Counted from the first letter of the stretch, positions 16,962-26,187 are shown. The stretch is DNA of 64,000 nucleotides from Bacillus cabrialesii (GCF_004124315.2 NZ_CP096889.1:3703001-3767000), one strand, 5' to 3'. Program-made: numbers and translations. The notes: generated from the letters alone by a model not told the origin.

Positions 16962-17396
16962 TGATTTTTTCATCAAGACGGCCCCTTCCGTTTGCCGCGA
17001 TTCACAGAAGTGATCAGAAGAAAACAGCTCTTCCGGTACGCTTTCAGCTGGTTCAAATCCCATGGCCGCAAGGAAGTCAGCAGAGGAATGCTGATTTGCT
17101 ATTAAATATACTGTTTTGATCTGGTGCTTTTCGCACAGCAGCTCCATGCTCTGAAAAAGCGTCACAATATGCCCTTGGTGAAGCTTGTCCGATATCACAA
17201 GTGATCGCAGCAGCCCTTGATCACAGCTTATTTTTTCAATTCCGAGACATCCGGCAATGTTTTTCTCGCTGTCCTCCAGCATAAGGAATTGAGCGAAGCC
17301 TTCTTTCACGCCTTCATGATTGGTTTTCGCCTGTTTTAAAAATTCCTCGAGCACGTCTCCGTCTTTTTCCCTTGCCATCCGCAGTTGATAAAACAT
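16953..17396 (-). CDS. ywlB: YwlB, GNAT-like acetyltransferase
   Basis: A 147-residue protein with the layout of a GNAT N-acetyltransferase: an N-terminal helix (FYQLRMAREKDGDVLEEFL), a central strand pair (FLMLEDSEKNIAGCLGIE) and the acetyl-CoA region LLRSLVISDKLHQGHIVTLF, where the usual Q/R-x-x-G-x-G/A motif is degenerate. Substrate unknown; the gene name follows B. subtilis. Its stop codon overlaps one DnaA-like box. It lies 65 bases after spoIIR. Confidence 0.82.
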   Translation of the reverse strand: MFYQLRMAREKDGDVLEEFLKQAKTNHEGVKEGFAQFLMLEDSEKNIAGCLGIEKISCDQGLLRSLVISDKLHQGHIVTLFQSMELLCEKHQIKTVYLIANQHSSADFLAAMGFEPAESVPEELFSSDHFCESRQTEGAVLMKKSSG

Positions 17397-17461
17397 CCGT
17401 TCACCCCGTTTTGCATTCTTTCTTCCAATCTATGAGGCAAATCTATTTTTAGACCAGGTGA

Positions 17462-18136
17462 TTAGGAAAAAAGGTCGGAAATCCATTCGACTAAGAAGAA
17501 TTTCACTTCTGTGCCGTCTTCCTTTTCTTCTTTCTCTTCTTTTTTGGCTTTTTCAGCTTTAGCGGTTACGTCTTCAAGCACTTTTTCAGTCTGCTTTTTT
17601 GAAGCTTCTTTATCTTCCTGCTCTTTGACGGCTTCACCGTTAGAAAAATCGAGAAAGCATAGCGGCGGGAACAGCACACACCACCAGTTGGCCCCTTCGC
17701 CGTTTCCAAGCGTAATCAGAATCGCTTCATACTCGCCGGCTGGATAAACCATGTTGCCATAAAGCTTTGTCGGAAATGAGATTTTGTCAAAATCAACGGA
17801 TATCGATTGGTTGGCTCCTTCTTCCCTCATCGTTTCCTTAGCGATTTCTTTGATTTCAGGAAGCTTTGAGCGAATCACACGACGAGCTTCTTCTATAGAA
17901 GTCATATCCTTTACCCAGATTGTGATTTCTTTATTCACCGCGTCTCTGATATGACGTTTTAATTGCTGATCTTCGTCACTATCACTGTTTGCTAATATTC
18001 TTAAACGAATCGCCTGATCCGGTATGACCACCGGCTGATTTTCTGATTGCTGTGCCGTTTCTTCTTTTGCCAGCCCCACAAGCGCTCCGGATAATAAAAG
18101 AAAGATATATATACAAATGATTACTGTTTTTTTCAT
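17462..18136 (-). CDS. spoIIR: Stage II sporulation protein R
   Basis: A 224-residue secreted forespore protein that signals across the septum to trigger SpoIIGA-dependent processing of pro-sigma-E. A clear signal peptide (KKTVIICIYIFLLLSGALVGLA, residues 2-23) precedes the conserved SpoIIR domain (IRLRILANSDSD ... PTKLYGNMVYPAGEYEA ... WWCVLFPPLCF). A Lys/Glu-rich low-complexity linker and a conserved end (FFLVEWISDLFS) close the protein. ATG at 18136 follows GGTGGGG; longer in-frame starts lack support. A sigma-F type promoter lies upstream. Confidence 0.95.
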   Translation of the reverse strand: MKKTVIICIYIFLLLSGALVGLAKEETAQQSENQPVVIPDQAIRLRILANSDSDEDQQLKRHIRDAVNKEITIWVKDMTSIEEARRVIRSKLPEIKEIAKETMREEGANQSISVDFDKISFPTKLYGNMVYPAGEYEAILITLGNGEGANWWCVLFPPLCFLDFSNGEAVKEQEDKEASKKQTEKVLEDVTAKAEKAKKEEKEEKEDGTEVKFFLVEWISDLFS

Positions 18137-18175
18137 CGGTCCCCACCGTTCCTCTCCATGCTTTGTTTCTAGCCC

Positions 18176-18205
18176 TATTATGGACAAGGAGAGCCTACGG
18201 TAAAC
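18176..18205 (-). promoter_or_regulatory. Putative sigma-F promoter of spoIIR
   Basis: Minus-strand GTTTA (18201-18205) and GTCCATAATA (18176-18185), with a 15-base spacer, match the sigma-F -35 (GYWTA) exactly and the -10 at six of eight fixed positions. spoIIR is known to be sigma-F dependent. Confidence 0.6.
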
Positions 18206-18276
18206 GTACAGGGTGAAAAAAATCTAGCAAGCTGTTAATCTTATTTATGGTACGATAGTGTTTTAGGAGGTTTAAG

Positions 18277-18639
18277 ATGAAATATAATTATACAGTGCTG
18301 TTATCAGCATTTACGATGTCGGTGCTTTATTCGATTATTTATATTCACTCATTCATCATTGCCGCTCTCATCACAATGGCATTTTATTTTCTGTTTCCTT
18401 ATTTGATATTCGCGCTGCCGCTTCAATTCATGATGAATAAAAAACCGAAACGGTTCAGCCCTTTGTACCTGCTGTATTACCTTGTCTCGGCTTTTATTGC
18501 CAACGCGATCATTTTCGGCGTGCTGCAGCCTTCCGGACAATCTCTGCTCCAAAATACAGCCTTCTATCTTTTCGCTGTATTAACAGCGCTTGTCTATTGG
18601 ATATGGGATTCTGTTTTACTGCAAAAAAAGGAAGCCTAA
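18277..18639 (+). CDS. ywlA: YwlA, UPF0715 membrane protein
   Basis: A 120-residue integral membrane protein of the UPF0715 family with four hydrophobic segments (about residues 5-25, 27-50, 65-83 and 90-112). AGGAGG lies just before the ATG. It is monocistronic on the plus strand between the minus-strand spoIIR and ywkF, and its stop is embedded in a bidirectional terminator. No function is known for the family. Confidence 0.85.
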   Translation: MKYNYTVLLSAFTMSVLYSIIYIHSFIIAALITMAFYFLFPYLIFALPLQFMMNKKPKRFSPLYLLYYLVSAFIANAIIFGVLQPSGQSLLQNTAFYLFAVLTALVYWIWDSVLLQKKEA

Positions 18640-18656
18640 GGGGCTTCCTTTTTTGA
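18622..18656. terminator. Bidirectional terminator between ywlA and ywkF
   Basis: AAGGAAGCC and GGCTTCCTT, flanked by A- and T-runs, serve the two converging genes. The ywlA stop codon lies in the loop. Confidence 0.92.
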
Positions 18657-18944
18657 TTAAAACAAAACCGTCAGCAAATAACATAGAATAGAAGGGATCG
18701 CCGCAACAAAGAAAGCAGCCGCCATTTTCATGCGGGCTGTACGGCCTTCCTTGGTTTCTGAATGGTAGTTTGCCCGCTGATCGCTTCCGCTTACAGCCAA
18801 ACCCGATGTAATGATCGCAAGCCCAATCAAAACAAGAGACGCAACGCCGAACATCGTTTCATATGAAAGAGCCTGCGGAAAAATGGTACCAATCATGCTC
18901 TCAATCGCAATGAGCAAGATTCCTGCTGTCAGGGCCTTTTTCAT
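18657..18944 (-). CDS. ywkF: YwkF, small membrane protein
   Basis: A 95-residue protein with three hydrophobic segments (about 3-22, 30-50 and 73-94) and a polar loop containing SGSDQRANYHSETKEG. It resembles B. subtilis YwkF (DUF5316-type). The stop codon abuts the shared terminator. It lies 61 bases downstream of prmC, so cotranscription with prfA-prmC is possible. Function unknown. Confidence 0.8.
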   Translation of the reverse strand: MKKALTAGILLIAIESMIGTIFPQALSYETMFGVASLVLIGLAIITSGLAVSGSDQRANYHSETKEGRTARMKMAAAFFVAAIPSILCYLLTVLF

Positions 18945-19005
18945 CTTTTACATCCCCTTTGCTGGTGTTAAAACAGCTTGATTCATCAACTCGCCAGCAA
19001 GCTGC

Positions 19006-19872
19006 TTATTTATTTTTATGAATCACAGCGCATATGGTTCTGTCTTTTCCGTTAATATCTTTCAGCACTTCCACTTCCGCATCCTTAAACGCCTTTAGGA
19101 TGAGTTCTTTGACCGCCGCTCCCTGCTTCCATCCGATTTCAAAAACGACAAACACTTTATCCTCCATGACCAGCGGGATGTCTTCCATAAACCGCTTATA
19201 AAACTTCAGCCCGTCTCCGCCATCGGTAAGAGCGTGCAGCGGCTCATGAAAACGGACAATCTCCGACAGATCAGCCATTTCTTCTTCTGAAATATATGGA
19301 GGATTCGAGACGATAATATCCGCTTTTTTTCCTGCCTTAATAAAAGGCTCAAGCAGGTCGCCCTGATAAAAGCGCACATCCGCTCCGAGCTTATCCGCAT
19401 TGGCGGAGGCAACTTGAAGCGCCTCCTTCGAAATATCGACAGCTGACACAGAAAAGTTTTGGTTTTCAAGCGCAAGTGTGACGGCTATCGCCCCGCTCCC
19501 TGTACCGACGTCAACAACTTCAAGCTTGCTGACTTCAGAAAAGACACGCCGATATTTTTCAAGCAAATGATAGACAACCTCTTCTGTTTCCGGCCGGGGG
19601 ATCAGCACATCATCATTCACCATAAATTCACGCCCGTAAAAAAACTCTTTTCCGATAATGTACTGAACCGGCACGCCCTCTTTATGCATCTCAACGTGGC
19701 GCTTAAAGCGATACAGCTCATCTTCGCCAATCGGCTCCTGTAAGCTGGCGAGCAGCTTGCTTCTGTCCATTCCGGTATCATAAAGCAAAAGAAGCTCGGC
19801 CGCATTTTCTTCTCTTCCCGCTTCGGTTAAATAAGAAGAAGCCCATTTCAGGGCTTCAAATATCGTCTTCAT
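19006..19872 (-). CDS. prmC: Release-factor glutamine methyltransferase
   Basis: A 288-residue SAM-dependent enzyme that methylates the Gln of the GGQ motif in peptide-chain release factors. The SAM-binding VVDVGTGSGAIAVTLAL lies near residues 115-131, and the catalytic NPPY motif is in IIVSNPPYISEEE. It starts at the ATG at 19872, preceded by GGAAGG and one base after the prfA stop, so it is translationally coupled to its substrate gene. An upstream in-frame start would overlap prfA needlessly. Confidence 0.95.
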   Translation of the reverse strand: MKTIFEALKWASSYLTEAGREENAAELLLLYDTGMDRSKLLASLQEPIGEDELYRFKRHVEMHKEGVPVQYIIGKEFFYGREFMVNDDVLIPRPETEEVVYHLLEKYRRVFSEVSKLEVVDVGTGSGAIAVTLALENQNFSVSAVDISKEALQVASANADKLGADVRFYQGDLLEPFIKAGKKADIIVSNPPYISEEEMADLSEIVRFHEPLHALTDGGDGLKFYKRFMEDIPLVMEDKVFVVFEIGWKQGAAVKELILKAFKDAEVEVLKDINGKDRTICAVIHKNK

Positions 19873-19873
19873 C

Positions 19874-20944
19874 TTAACCTTCCGACTGCTGAAGCTTGCT
19901 TGCCTGATCTTCAACGATCAGCGCTTCAACCACTTCGTCAAGTTTTCCCTCAAGAATCTGATCAAGCTTTTGAATCGTCAGGCCGATTCTGTGATCCGTC
20001 ACACGGTTTTGCGGGAAGTTGTATGTGCGGATACGCTCAGAGCGGTCGCCTGACCCGACAGCTGATTTCCGTGTTTGATCATATTCAGCCTGGGCTTCCT
20101 GCTGAAATTTATCATAGATTCTGGCACGGAGAACCTTCATTGCTTTTTCTTTGTTCTTGATCTGAGATTTTTCATCCTGGCATGATACAACAACACCTGT
20201 CGGCAAGTGCGTCAGACGAACGGCAGACATTGTTGTGTTAACGCTTTGTCCGCCCGGTCCGCTTGATGCAAACGTATCGACACGGATATCCTTCTCATGA
20301 ATGTCAACCTCTACCTCTTCTGCCTCAGGAAGACATGCCACTGTTGCAGTAGATGTATGGATACGACCGCCGGATTCCGTTTCCGGAACACGCTGTACGC
20401 GGTGGGCGCCGTTTTCATATTTAAGTTTAGAATACGCGCCGCTTCCCGTAATCATAAAGATGATCTCTTTGTAGCCGCCCGTTCCGGTTACATTCGCCTC
20501 CATGACCTCTGTTTTCCAGCCTTGAAGCTCCGCATAACGGGAATACATTCTGTACAGGTTGCCCGCGAATAAAGCGGCTTCCTCGCCTCCCGCAGCCCCG
20601 CGGATCTCCATGATAACGTTTTTGTCGTCATTAGGATCTTTCGGGATCAGGAGCACCTTCAGGCGTTCGGACAGTGTTTCTGTTTCCTTCTGAAGTTCGG
20701 AAATCTCTTCCTTCACCATGTCGCGCATCTCAGCATCCAGCTTCTCTTCAAGCATCGCTTTTGCATCAGCCAGCTGTTCTGACGCATCTCTGTATTGTCT
20801 ATATACGTCAACTGTTTCTTGTATATCAGATTGCTCTTTTGAATATTCTCTTAGCTTTTTCGGATCGTTAACTACTTCTGGATCGCTTAAAAGCTCATTT
20901 AATTTTTCGTATCGTTCTTCGATTGACTTTAAACGGTCTAACAC
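19874..20944 (-). CDS. prfA: Peptide chain release factor 1
   Basis: A 356-residue RF1 that terminates translation at UAA and UAG. The catalytic GGQ lies in SSGPGGQSVNTT. The stop-codon recognition tripeptide is PET (equivalent to PxT) in RVPETESGGRIHTS, which is RF1-specific. The start is a GTG at 20944, following AGAGGTGA. It forms an operon with prmC one base downstream, and a consensus promoter lies upstream. Confidence 0.97.
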   Translation of the reverse strand: MLDRLKSIEERYEKLNELLSDPEVVNDPKKLREYSKEQSDIQETVDVYRQYRDASEQLADAKAMLEEKLDAEMRDMVKEEISELQKETETLSERLKVLLIPKDPNDDKNVIMEIRGAAGGEEAALFAGNLYRMYSRYAELQGWKTEVMEANVTGTGGYKEIIFMITGSGAYSKLKYENGAHRVQRVPETESGGRIHTSTATVACLPEAEEVEVDIHEKDIRVDTFASSGPGGQSVNTTMSAVRLTHLPTGVVVSCQDEKSQIKNKEKAMKVLRARIYDKFQQEAQAEYDQTRKSAVGSGDRSERIRTYNFPQNRVTDHRIGLTIQKLDQILEGKLDEVVEALIVEDQASKLQQSEG

Positions 20945-20980
20945 GGTCTTCACCTCTGTTTTCCTGTGCGTAACATTCTC

Positions 20981-21009
20981 ATTATAGTATAGTGATTAAC
21001 CCCAGTCAA
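20981..21009 (-). promoter_or_regulatory. Sigma-A promoter of prfA-prmC
   Basis: Minus-strand TTGACT (21004-21009) and TATAAT (20981-20986), with a 17-base spacer, lie 36 bases before the prfA start. Confidence 0.85.
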
Positions 21010-21069
21010 AAGCATTTCAATCCCAGCTGAAAATGCCTCTTCTGCTATACTGGGAATCGAGGAGGGATG

Positions 21070-21456
21070 ATGTTGCTGAAATCCATACATCATATTGCAA
21101 TCATATGTTCAGATTATGAAAAGTCGAAAGCTTTTTACGTACATAAGCTTGGTCTCCAAGTCATTCAAGAAACATACCGCGAAGAACGCGGCTCCTATAA
21201 GCTTGATTTGTCGCTAAACGGCTCGTATGTCATTGAACTATTCTCATTTCCCGATCCACCCGCGCGTCAAACCCGGCCAGAAGCGACAGGCCTGCGCCAC
21301 CTCGCCTTTACAGTCAGCAGCTTGGATAAGGCGGTTCAGGAGCTTTATGAAAAAGGAATCGAAACAGAGCCGATCAGAACAGATCCGCTGACCGGCAAGC
21401 GTTTCACCTTCTTTTTTGACCCTGACCAGCTTCCTTTAGAGCTGTATGAGCAATAA
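21070..21456 (+). CDS. ywkD: YwkD, glyoxalase/VOC superfamily protein
   Basis: A 128-residue protein with two beta-alpha-beta-beta-beta halves of the vicinal oxygen chelate fold. Metal-ligand positions are visible: H9 in SIHHIAI, E56 in YVIELF, H78 in LRHLAF and E125 in LPLELYEQ. Substrate unknown; a lactoylglutathione-lyase-like or thiol lyase role is possible. The start is ambiguous: tandem ATG codons at 21067 and 21070 follow GGAGGG, and the second gives better spacing. It is divergent from prfA. Confidence 0.85.
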   Translation: MLLKSIHHIAIICSDYEKSKAFYVHKLGLQVIQETYREERGSYKLDLSLNGSYVIELFSFPDPPARQTRPEATGLRHLAFTVSSLDKAVQELYEKGIETEPIRTDPLTGKRFTFFFDPDQLPLELYEQ

Positions 21457-21523
21457 CGGTTTTTGAAGAAAAAAAGGAGATCCCCACTTTCTTTGCCGAA
21501 TCTTTTCTTGTTTTGTCTAACGG

Positions 21524-21552
21524 GAAGGGAACCGCATTCTATGGTCGAATAC
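21524..21552 (+). promoter_or_regulatory. Possible sigma-H promoter of racA
   Basis: GAAGGGAAC (21524-21532) and GTCGAATAC (21544-21552) are 11 bases apart. This approximates the sigma-H pattern RnAGGAwWW-N11-12-RnnGAATww with two mismatches in the -35 and one in the -10. Confidence 0.4.
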
Positions 21553-21577
21553 CTAGCTAAAAAGGAGGTATGGGATC

Positions 21578-22132
21578 ATGAATACAAATATGGTAGCAAG
21601 TGAACTCGGCGTCTCCGCAAAAACGGTGCAGCGGTGGGTGAAGCAGCTGAATCTCCCGGCAGAACGCAATGAGCTCGGACACTATTCATTCACGCCAGAA
21701 GACGTGAAGGTTCTAAAATCTGTTCAAAAACAAATTTCTGAAGGCACGGCGATTCAGGATATTCATGTGCCGCAAAGCGCTAAAAAGCGCACAGGCTTTC
21801 TTGTCCAAAAGACAAGCGGAGACACAGAACGGAGAATTGAACAGCTCGAACAGAAGCTGGACACCCTATTACAGCAAAAGCAGGACGAAAACGAACTGCT
21901 GGCAAGGATCGGGGAATTGGAACGCCAGCTGAAACAAAAAGCCGATGAGGGTGTATCTTACCAGCTGCTTCAGCACCGAAGAGAACTCGATGACATCCTT
22001 GCAGACCTGCAATCGCTGACCTCACAAATGAAAGAATTCACCGCCCAGCCGATCCCCGAGACCGCTGCCGCTTCCGAAAAAACCAAAACAAGAAAAAAAC
22101 CGCTCATGTCACTGTTCAAATTTCAAACCTAA
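21578..22132 (+). CDS. racA: Chromosome-anchoring protein RacA
   Basis: A 184-residue kinetochore-like protein that anchors the oriC region to the cell poles through DivIVA at the onset of sporulation. It has an N-terminal MerR-like winged helix (VASELGVSAKTVQRWVKQLNL, residues 6-26), a central coiled coil (about 85-150, heptad-rich in Leu, Glu and Gln) and a short basic tail (KTKTRKKPLMSLFKF). AAAGGAGG precedes the ATG. Transcribed toward ywkB with a shared terminator. Confidence 0.94.
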   Translation: MNTNMVASELGVSAKTVQRWVKQLNLPAERNELGHYSFTPEDVKVLKSVQKQISEGTAIQDIHVPQSAKKRTGFLVQKTSGDTERRIEQLEQKLDTLLQQKQDENELLARIGELERQLKQKADEGVSYQLLQHRRELDDILADLQSLTSQMKEFTAQPIPETAAASEKTKTRKKPLMSLFKFQT

Positions 22133-22134
22133 AG

Positions 22135-22164
22135 CAAAAAGCTCCCCGTAAAGGGAGCTTTTTG
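22135..22164. terminator. Bidirectional terminator between racA and ywkB
   Basis: AAAAAGCTCCC and GGGAGCTTTTT pair around a short loop between the converging genes. Confidence 0.93.
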
Positions 22165-22166
22165 AA

Positions 22167-23126
22167 TTACGCAGTAAGCGCGATAATAATTGGAAGTGAA
22201 ATCAATGACAGAATCGCACTGACCACAAACGCTGTCGCAGTTTCTTCTTCTTGTTTCTCGAAACGAGTCGCAATCATGGCTGCAACGGCAGAACCAGGGA
22301 ATGCTACAAGAAGGATTGCTTTTGTCATTTGGTCCGCTGGAAGTCCTACTGCAAGAGCAATCAGGAACATTAACGCAGGCTGAACCGCAACTTTTAGTAA
22401 CGCAATACCGATAGCCGGCATACTGAGTTTAATTTTACGAATACCAACTGTAACACCGACAGCAAAGAGAGCAACACCAGATGTTGTGCTTCCAAGCTGA
22501 TCAAGCATTTTAACACCCAGCTCAGGAAGAGTGAAGTTGAAAACCAACACTAAGACCATACTGATTAACGGAGCAGCTGCAAGCGGCTCACAAAGACCAT
22601 GCAGGATTGATTTTCCTGTCATCTTCCAGAAGCTGTCGCCGCCCTCTTCGTTTTTCTTAGAGGACTCACCGACAGTAGCAATAATGATCGCAAGCGGATC
22701 AAGAATCGCGTTAACAACGATACCTGTAACCGCGATCGGAATCGCAACCTCTTGCGCACCGAACAAGCTTCCCAATACAGGAATACCCATAAACGCGAAT
22801 GTCGGCTGTGCAGAGTTCAAAGAAAATACAGATGAGTTCGTCAAATCATACTTGAAGATAAATCTGCAAACCAAAAGAATGATGATATAGAAACCAACAA
22901 TCCCAATAATTAAAGAAACCATCAATGGAACTTGTGATAAAAATTCACTTCTGGAAGTTGTCAAAATACCAGCGATAAAGTGAGCTGGAAGTGCGTATTT
23001 CGTTACTAACGTACTTACCCCTTTTGCCGACTTGGCATCATAACTTCCAAAATGTCCTGCAAACCAACCCAGCACGATAACAAAGAAAATCGGTGCCAGG
23101 AGGATTAAGATATCTAAGATGCTCAA
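22167..23126 (-). CDS. ywkB: YwkB, auxin-efflux-carrier family transporter
   Basis: A 319-residue membrane protein of the AEC family with about ten hydrophobic segments and the conserved central break FSLNSAQPTFAFMGIPVLGSLFG. A TTG start at 23126 follows GGAGGAGA; the upstream in-frame TTG lies within that site. It follows maeA by 81 bases. In B. subtilis the pair belongs to the malate regulon, so a C4-dicarboxylate or malate carrier is likely, though the substrate is inferred from context. Confidence 0.88.
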   Translation of the reverse strand: MSILDILILLAPIFFVIVLGWFAGHFGSYDAKSAKGVSTLVTKYALPAHFIAGILTTSRSEFLSQVPLMVSLIIGIVGFYIIILLVCRFIFKYDLTNSSVFSLNSAQPTFAFMGIPVLGSLFGAQEVAIPIAVTGIVVNAILDPLAIIIATVGESSKKNEEGGDSFWKMTGKSILHGLCEPLAAAPLISMVLVLVFNFTLPELGVKMLDQLGSTTSGVALFAVGVTVGIRKIKLSMPAIGIALLKVAVQPALMFLIALAVGLPADQMTKAILLVAFPGSAVAAMIATRFEKQEEETATAFVVSAILSLISLPIIIALTA

Positions 23127-23207
23127 AATATTCTCCTCCAAATCCTATGTCCGTATACTTTAGCTTTACAAAAAGCTTTCCCTCGGACGAAAAAATTTAC
23201 TCGCTAA

Positions 23208-24905
23208 TTATTTTGCGATGACTTTTTTGTATTCAGGTGTCCACATTGCATCAAGAACCGCTTGTTTTACATCTTCAGGCTGACGATTTGCTACGCCTTC
23301 TTTAATAGCTGCTTCAGCAACGGCAATCGCAACTTGAATAGAAACTTCTTGTAGCTTATCGATGCTTGGAAGCAATCCTGCTCCAGGTGTTTCGAAGTCA
23401 ACCATTTCAGCAATCGCATCAGCTGTTGCAGCAAACATCGCAGGCGTAATGATACGCGCTTCGGCTACAATTGAACCAAGTCCAAGACCAGGGAACGCGA
23501 ATGCGTTGTTAGATTGTCCGATTTCATAAGAAACACCGTTGTATTCTACATTGTCAAATGGGCTTCCTGTTGCTACAAGCACTTTTCCGTCAGTCCATTT
23601 GAACAGATCTTCAGGAACAGCTTCTGCAAGGTGAGTCGGGTTAGACATCGGCATGATCACCGGACGGTCTACGTGAGATGCCATCTCTTTCACAATTTCC
23701 TCTGTGAACGCTCCTGAAACCCCTGAAGTACCGATTAAGATCGTTGGTTTCGCTTGGCGAACCACTTCATCGAATGAAATTTGGCCTTTTTCATCACGTT
23801 TCCAGTCTTTCACTTCTTCTGCACTGCGAAGGTAAGGTTTTTGGAAATCAAGGATGCCTTCCATATCGTCTGTTAACAGGCCTCTGTAATCAATTGTGAA
23901 GAACGCTTTGTTTGCTTCTTCTTCAGATAATCCAGCAAGCACCATTGTGTCGCGGATTTGGTCAGCAATACCGATACCGGCAGAACCAGCACCAAAGACA
24001 ACAACACGCTGATCTTTAATAGATGCGCCAGTTTTCTTCATCGCTGCAAGCACACCAGCAAGTGTAATTGCGCCTGTACCTTGAATATCATCGTTGAATG
24101 TCAGGATTTCGTTGTTGTATTTTTTCATGATATTGCGCGCGTTTTTGTTACCAAAGTCTTCCCAGTGAAGAAGCGCTTTAGGGAAGAATTTAAGCGCAGC
24201 TTTTACATACGCATCAACGAATTCTTCATAACGTTCATCAGAAATACGTTCATGATGGTTACCAATGTATAAAGGATCATTTAAAAGTTTTTCGTTGTTT
24301 GTACCGACATCAAGCACTACAGGAATAACACGGCTAGGGTCAATACCAGCTGCAGCAGTGTACACAGCCAATTTACCGATAGCGATGTTAATACCGCCTA
24401 CACCCCAGTCACCGATACCAAGGATACTTTCAGAGTCAGTGGCAACGATAAGATCAATATCGCCTGCCGTCGCATGAAGGTTTTCAAAAGCCTTTTCAAT
24501 ACCGTCAATGTTGTCGATTGACAAGTAGATACCTTGAGGTCTTCTGTATTCATGGCTGTATTCTTGAATTGCTTCACCAACTGTTGGTGTGTATACAACA
24601 GGAAGCATTTCACGAAGGTGATTTTGAAGCAATTTATAGAAAAGAACTTCATTGCGGTTAGCAAGATCATTTAAGTAAACATTTTGACGAAGGCGGTCAG
24701 GCTGCGCTTGGAATTGCTCGTATGCGCGTTGCGCTTGTTGATCAAGAGAAAGTACAGTTGGCGGAAGAAGTCCTTCTAAGCCAAGCTCTTGTCTTTCTTC
24801 TAATGTAAAAGCAACACCTTTATTTAAAGTTGGAATCGATAAAACTTCTTTTCCTCTAAGAGTTGTTTCTAAGTGGCCTTCTTTTGTTTTTTTTATGTTA
24901 TTCAA
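23208..24905 (-). CDS. maeA: NAD-dependent malic enzyme
   Basis: The 565-residue malic enzyme (YwkA) decarboxylates malate to pyruvate, reducing NAD. The N-terminal domain carries VVYTPTVGEAIQEYS and the conserved LVATDSESILGIGDWG. The C-terminal Rossmann domain has VVFGAGSAGIGIA. I start at the TTG at 24905 because GAAGGAG lies seven bases upstream; an open extension of 31 codons upstream has no ribosome site. It is followed by the transporter ywkB. In B. subtilis, MalK-MalR (YufL-YufM) activates it with malate. Confidence 0.93.
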   Translation of the reverse strand: MNNIKKTKEGHLETTLRGKEVLSIPTLNKGVAFTLEERQELGLEGLLPPTVLSLDQQAQRAYEQFQAQPDRLRQNVYLNDLANRNEVLFYKLLQNHLREMLPVVYTPTVGEAIQEYSHEYRRPQGIYLSIDNIDGIEKAFENLHATAGDIDLIVATDSESILGIGDWGVGGINIAIGKLAVYTAAAGIDPSRVIPVVLDVGTNNEKLLNDPLYIGNHHERISDERYEEFVDAYVKAALKFFPKALLHWEDFGNKNARNIMKKYNNEILTFNDDIQGTGAITLAGVLAAMKKTGASIKDQRVVVFGAGSAGIGIADQIRDTMVLAGLSEEEANKAFFTIDYRGLLTDDMEGILDFQKPYLRSAEEVKDWKRDEKGQISFDEVVRQAKPTILIGTSGVSGAFTEEIVKEMASHVDRPVIMPMSNPTHLAEAVPEDLFKWTDGKVLVATGSPFDNVEYNGVSYEIGQSNNAFAFPGLGLGSIVAEARIITPAMFAATADAIAEMVDFETPGAGLLPSIDKLQEVSIQVAIAVAEAAIKEGVANRQPEDVKQAVLDAMWTPEYKKVIAK

Positions 24906-25083
24906 GCAAATCTCCTTCTTTCTTGAAATAGTTAACCAAGTTAAGTAATAACCCTCTAAAAAATGACCGATCATGATCTTTATACGACTTTGTGACAATT
25001 ATTCGAACAATGTCTCAAAACTATTTACTTTACGTAAGCTATTGTATTCCTGTCAAAATCAAAATTCAAGAGAAGAAAATTAC

Positions 25084-25118
25084 TTAATTTTTTAATACAC
25101 TTAATTAAATTTTTTAAT
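25084..25118 (-). promoter_or_regulatory. AT-rich direct repeats upstream of maeA
   Basis: TTAATTTTTTAAT (25084-25096) and TTAAATTTTTTAAT (25105-25118) repeat with a two-helical-turn spacing in the otherwise gene-free 287 bases between maeA and tdk. A response-regulator site (MalR/YufM) is the natural candidate; this is inference from position and repeat form. Confidence 0.45.
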
Positions 25119-25133
25119 TATCCATTATCAGAA

Positions 25134-25166
25134 TATAAAAAAAACACCGGTGTTTTGACCGGTGCT
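25134..25166 (-). terminator. Terminator after tdk
   Basis: CACCGG (25145-25150) and CCGGTG (25159-25164) pair, followed on the minus strand by an eight-base T-run. Confidence 0.88.
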
Positions 25167-25192
25167 TTCTATCTATATACCCATGTTTTGGA

Positions 25193-25780
25193 CTATATCT
25201 TAGATTTTCCTGGGACTTCGTGATGATGCCTGCATCTTGCTTCATACGATTCGGATGCGCCTACCATGATGACCGGATCATCGTAAGAAGCAGGTTTGCC
25301 GTCTATCAGGCGCTGTGTTCTGCTCGCCGGTGACCCGCAGACGGAACAGACGGCTTGCAGCTTCGTCACAGTTTCCGCAATCGCCATAATATCCGGGACG
25401 ACGCCGAACGGCTCTCCTCTAAAATCCATATCAAGTCCCGCTGCAATCACACGGTAACCTTTATCGGCAAGAGATGATAAGACTGCAACAATGTCGTGAT
25501 CAAAAAATTGCACTTCATCAACTGCAATCACATCCGTACTTTCACTGATGTGATCCCAAATATCCGCAGCAGAAGAAATGGCATAGCTCGTCATGGATGT
25601 TCCATTATGGGAGACAACAGCATCTTCACTGTAACGATTATCAATCACAGGCTTAAATACTCTGACTTCCTGCTTGGCATAAGTCGCTCTCTTCACTCTT
25701 CTGATCAGCTCTTCAGATTTCCCCGAGAACATGCTGCCGCAAATCAGCTCAAGCCATCCGCTTTGTTTCATTATGTACAT
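25193..25780 (-). CDS. tdk: Thymidine kinase
   Basis: A 195-residue type II thymidine kinase of the pyrimidine salvage pathway. The P-loop GSMFSGKS spans residues 15-22, the Walker-B-like DEVQFFD is near residue 89, and a structural zinc site is formed by CSVCG and a C-terminal C-R-H-H-H. Length fits the family. It lies downstream of rpmE, each with its own terminator. Confidence 0.96.
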   Translation of the reverse strand: MYIMKQSGWLELICGSMFSGKSEELIRRVKRATYAKQEVRVFKPVIDNRYSEDAVVSHNGTSMTSYAISSAADIWDHISESTDVIAVDEVQFFDHDIVAVLSSLADKGYRVIAAGLDMDFRGEPFGVVPDIMAIAETVTKLQAVCSVCGSPASRTQRLIDGKPASYDDPVIMVGASESYEARCRHHHEVPGKSKI

Positions 25781-25827
25781 AGGCTCCGCTCCCCTCTCTC
25801 TGCCAGCTGTGTTTTAGACAATATAAA

Positions 25828-25857
25828 AAACAGGCAAGACTGCTTCCTGCCTGTTGA
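25828..25857 (-). terminator. Terminator after rpmE
   Basis: AACAGGCA (25829-25836) and TGCCTGTT (25848-25855) pair, followed by T-residues on the minus strand. Confidence 0.87.
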
Positions 25858-25868
25858 AAAATCTATTA

Positions 25869-26180
<312 letters not shown>

Positions 26181-26187
26181 ATACAAT

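Noticed and set aside
24906..24998. Longer N-terminus for MaeA
   Set aside because: The frame stays open for 31 more codons but lacks a ribosome site, while GAAGGAG fits the TTG at 24905.
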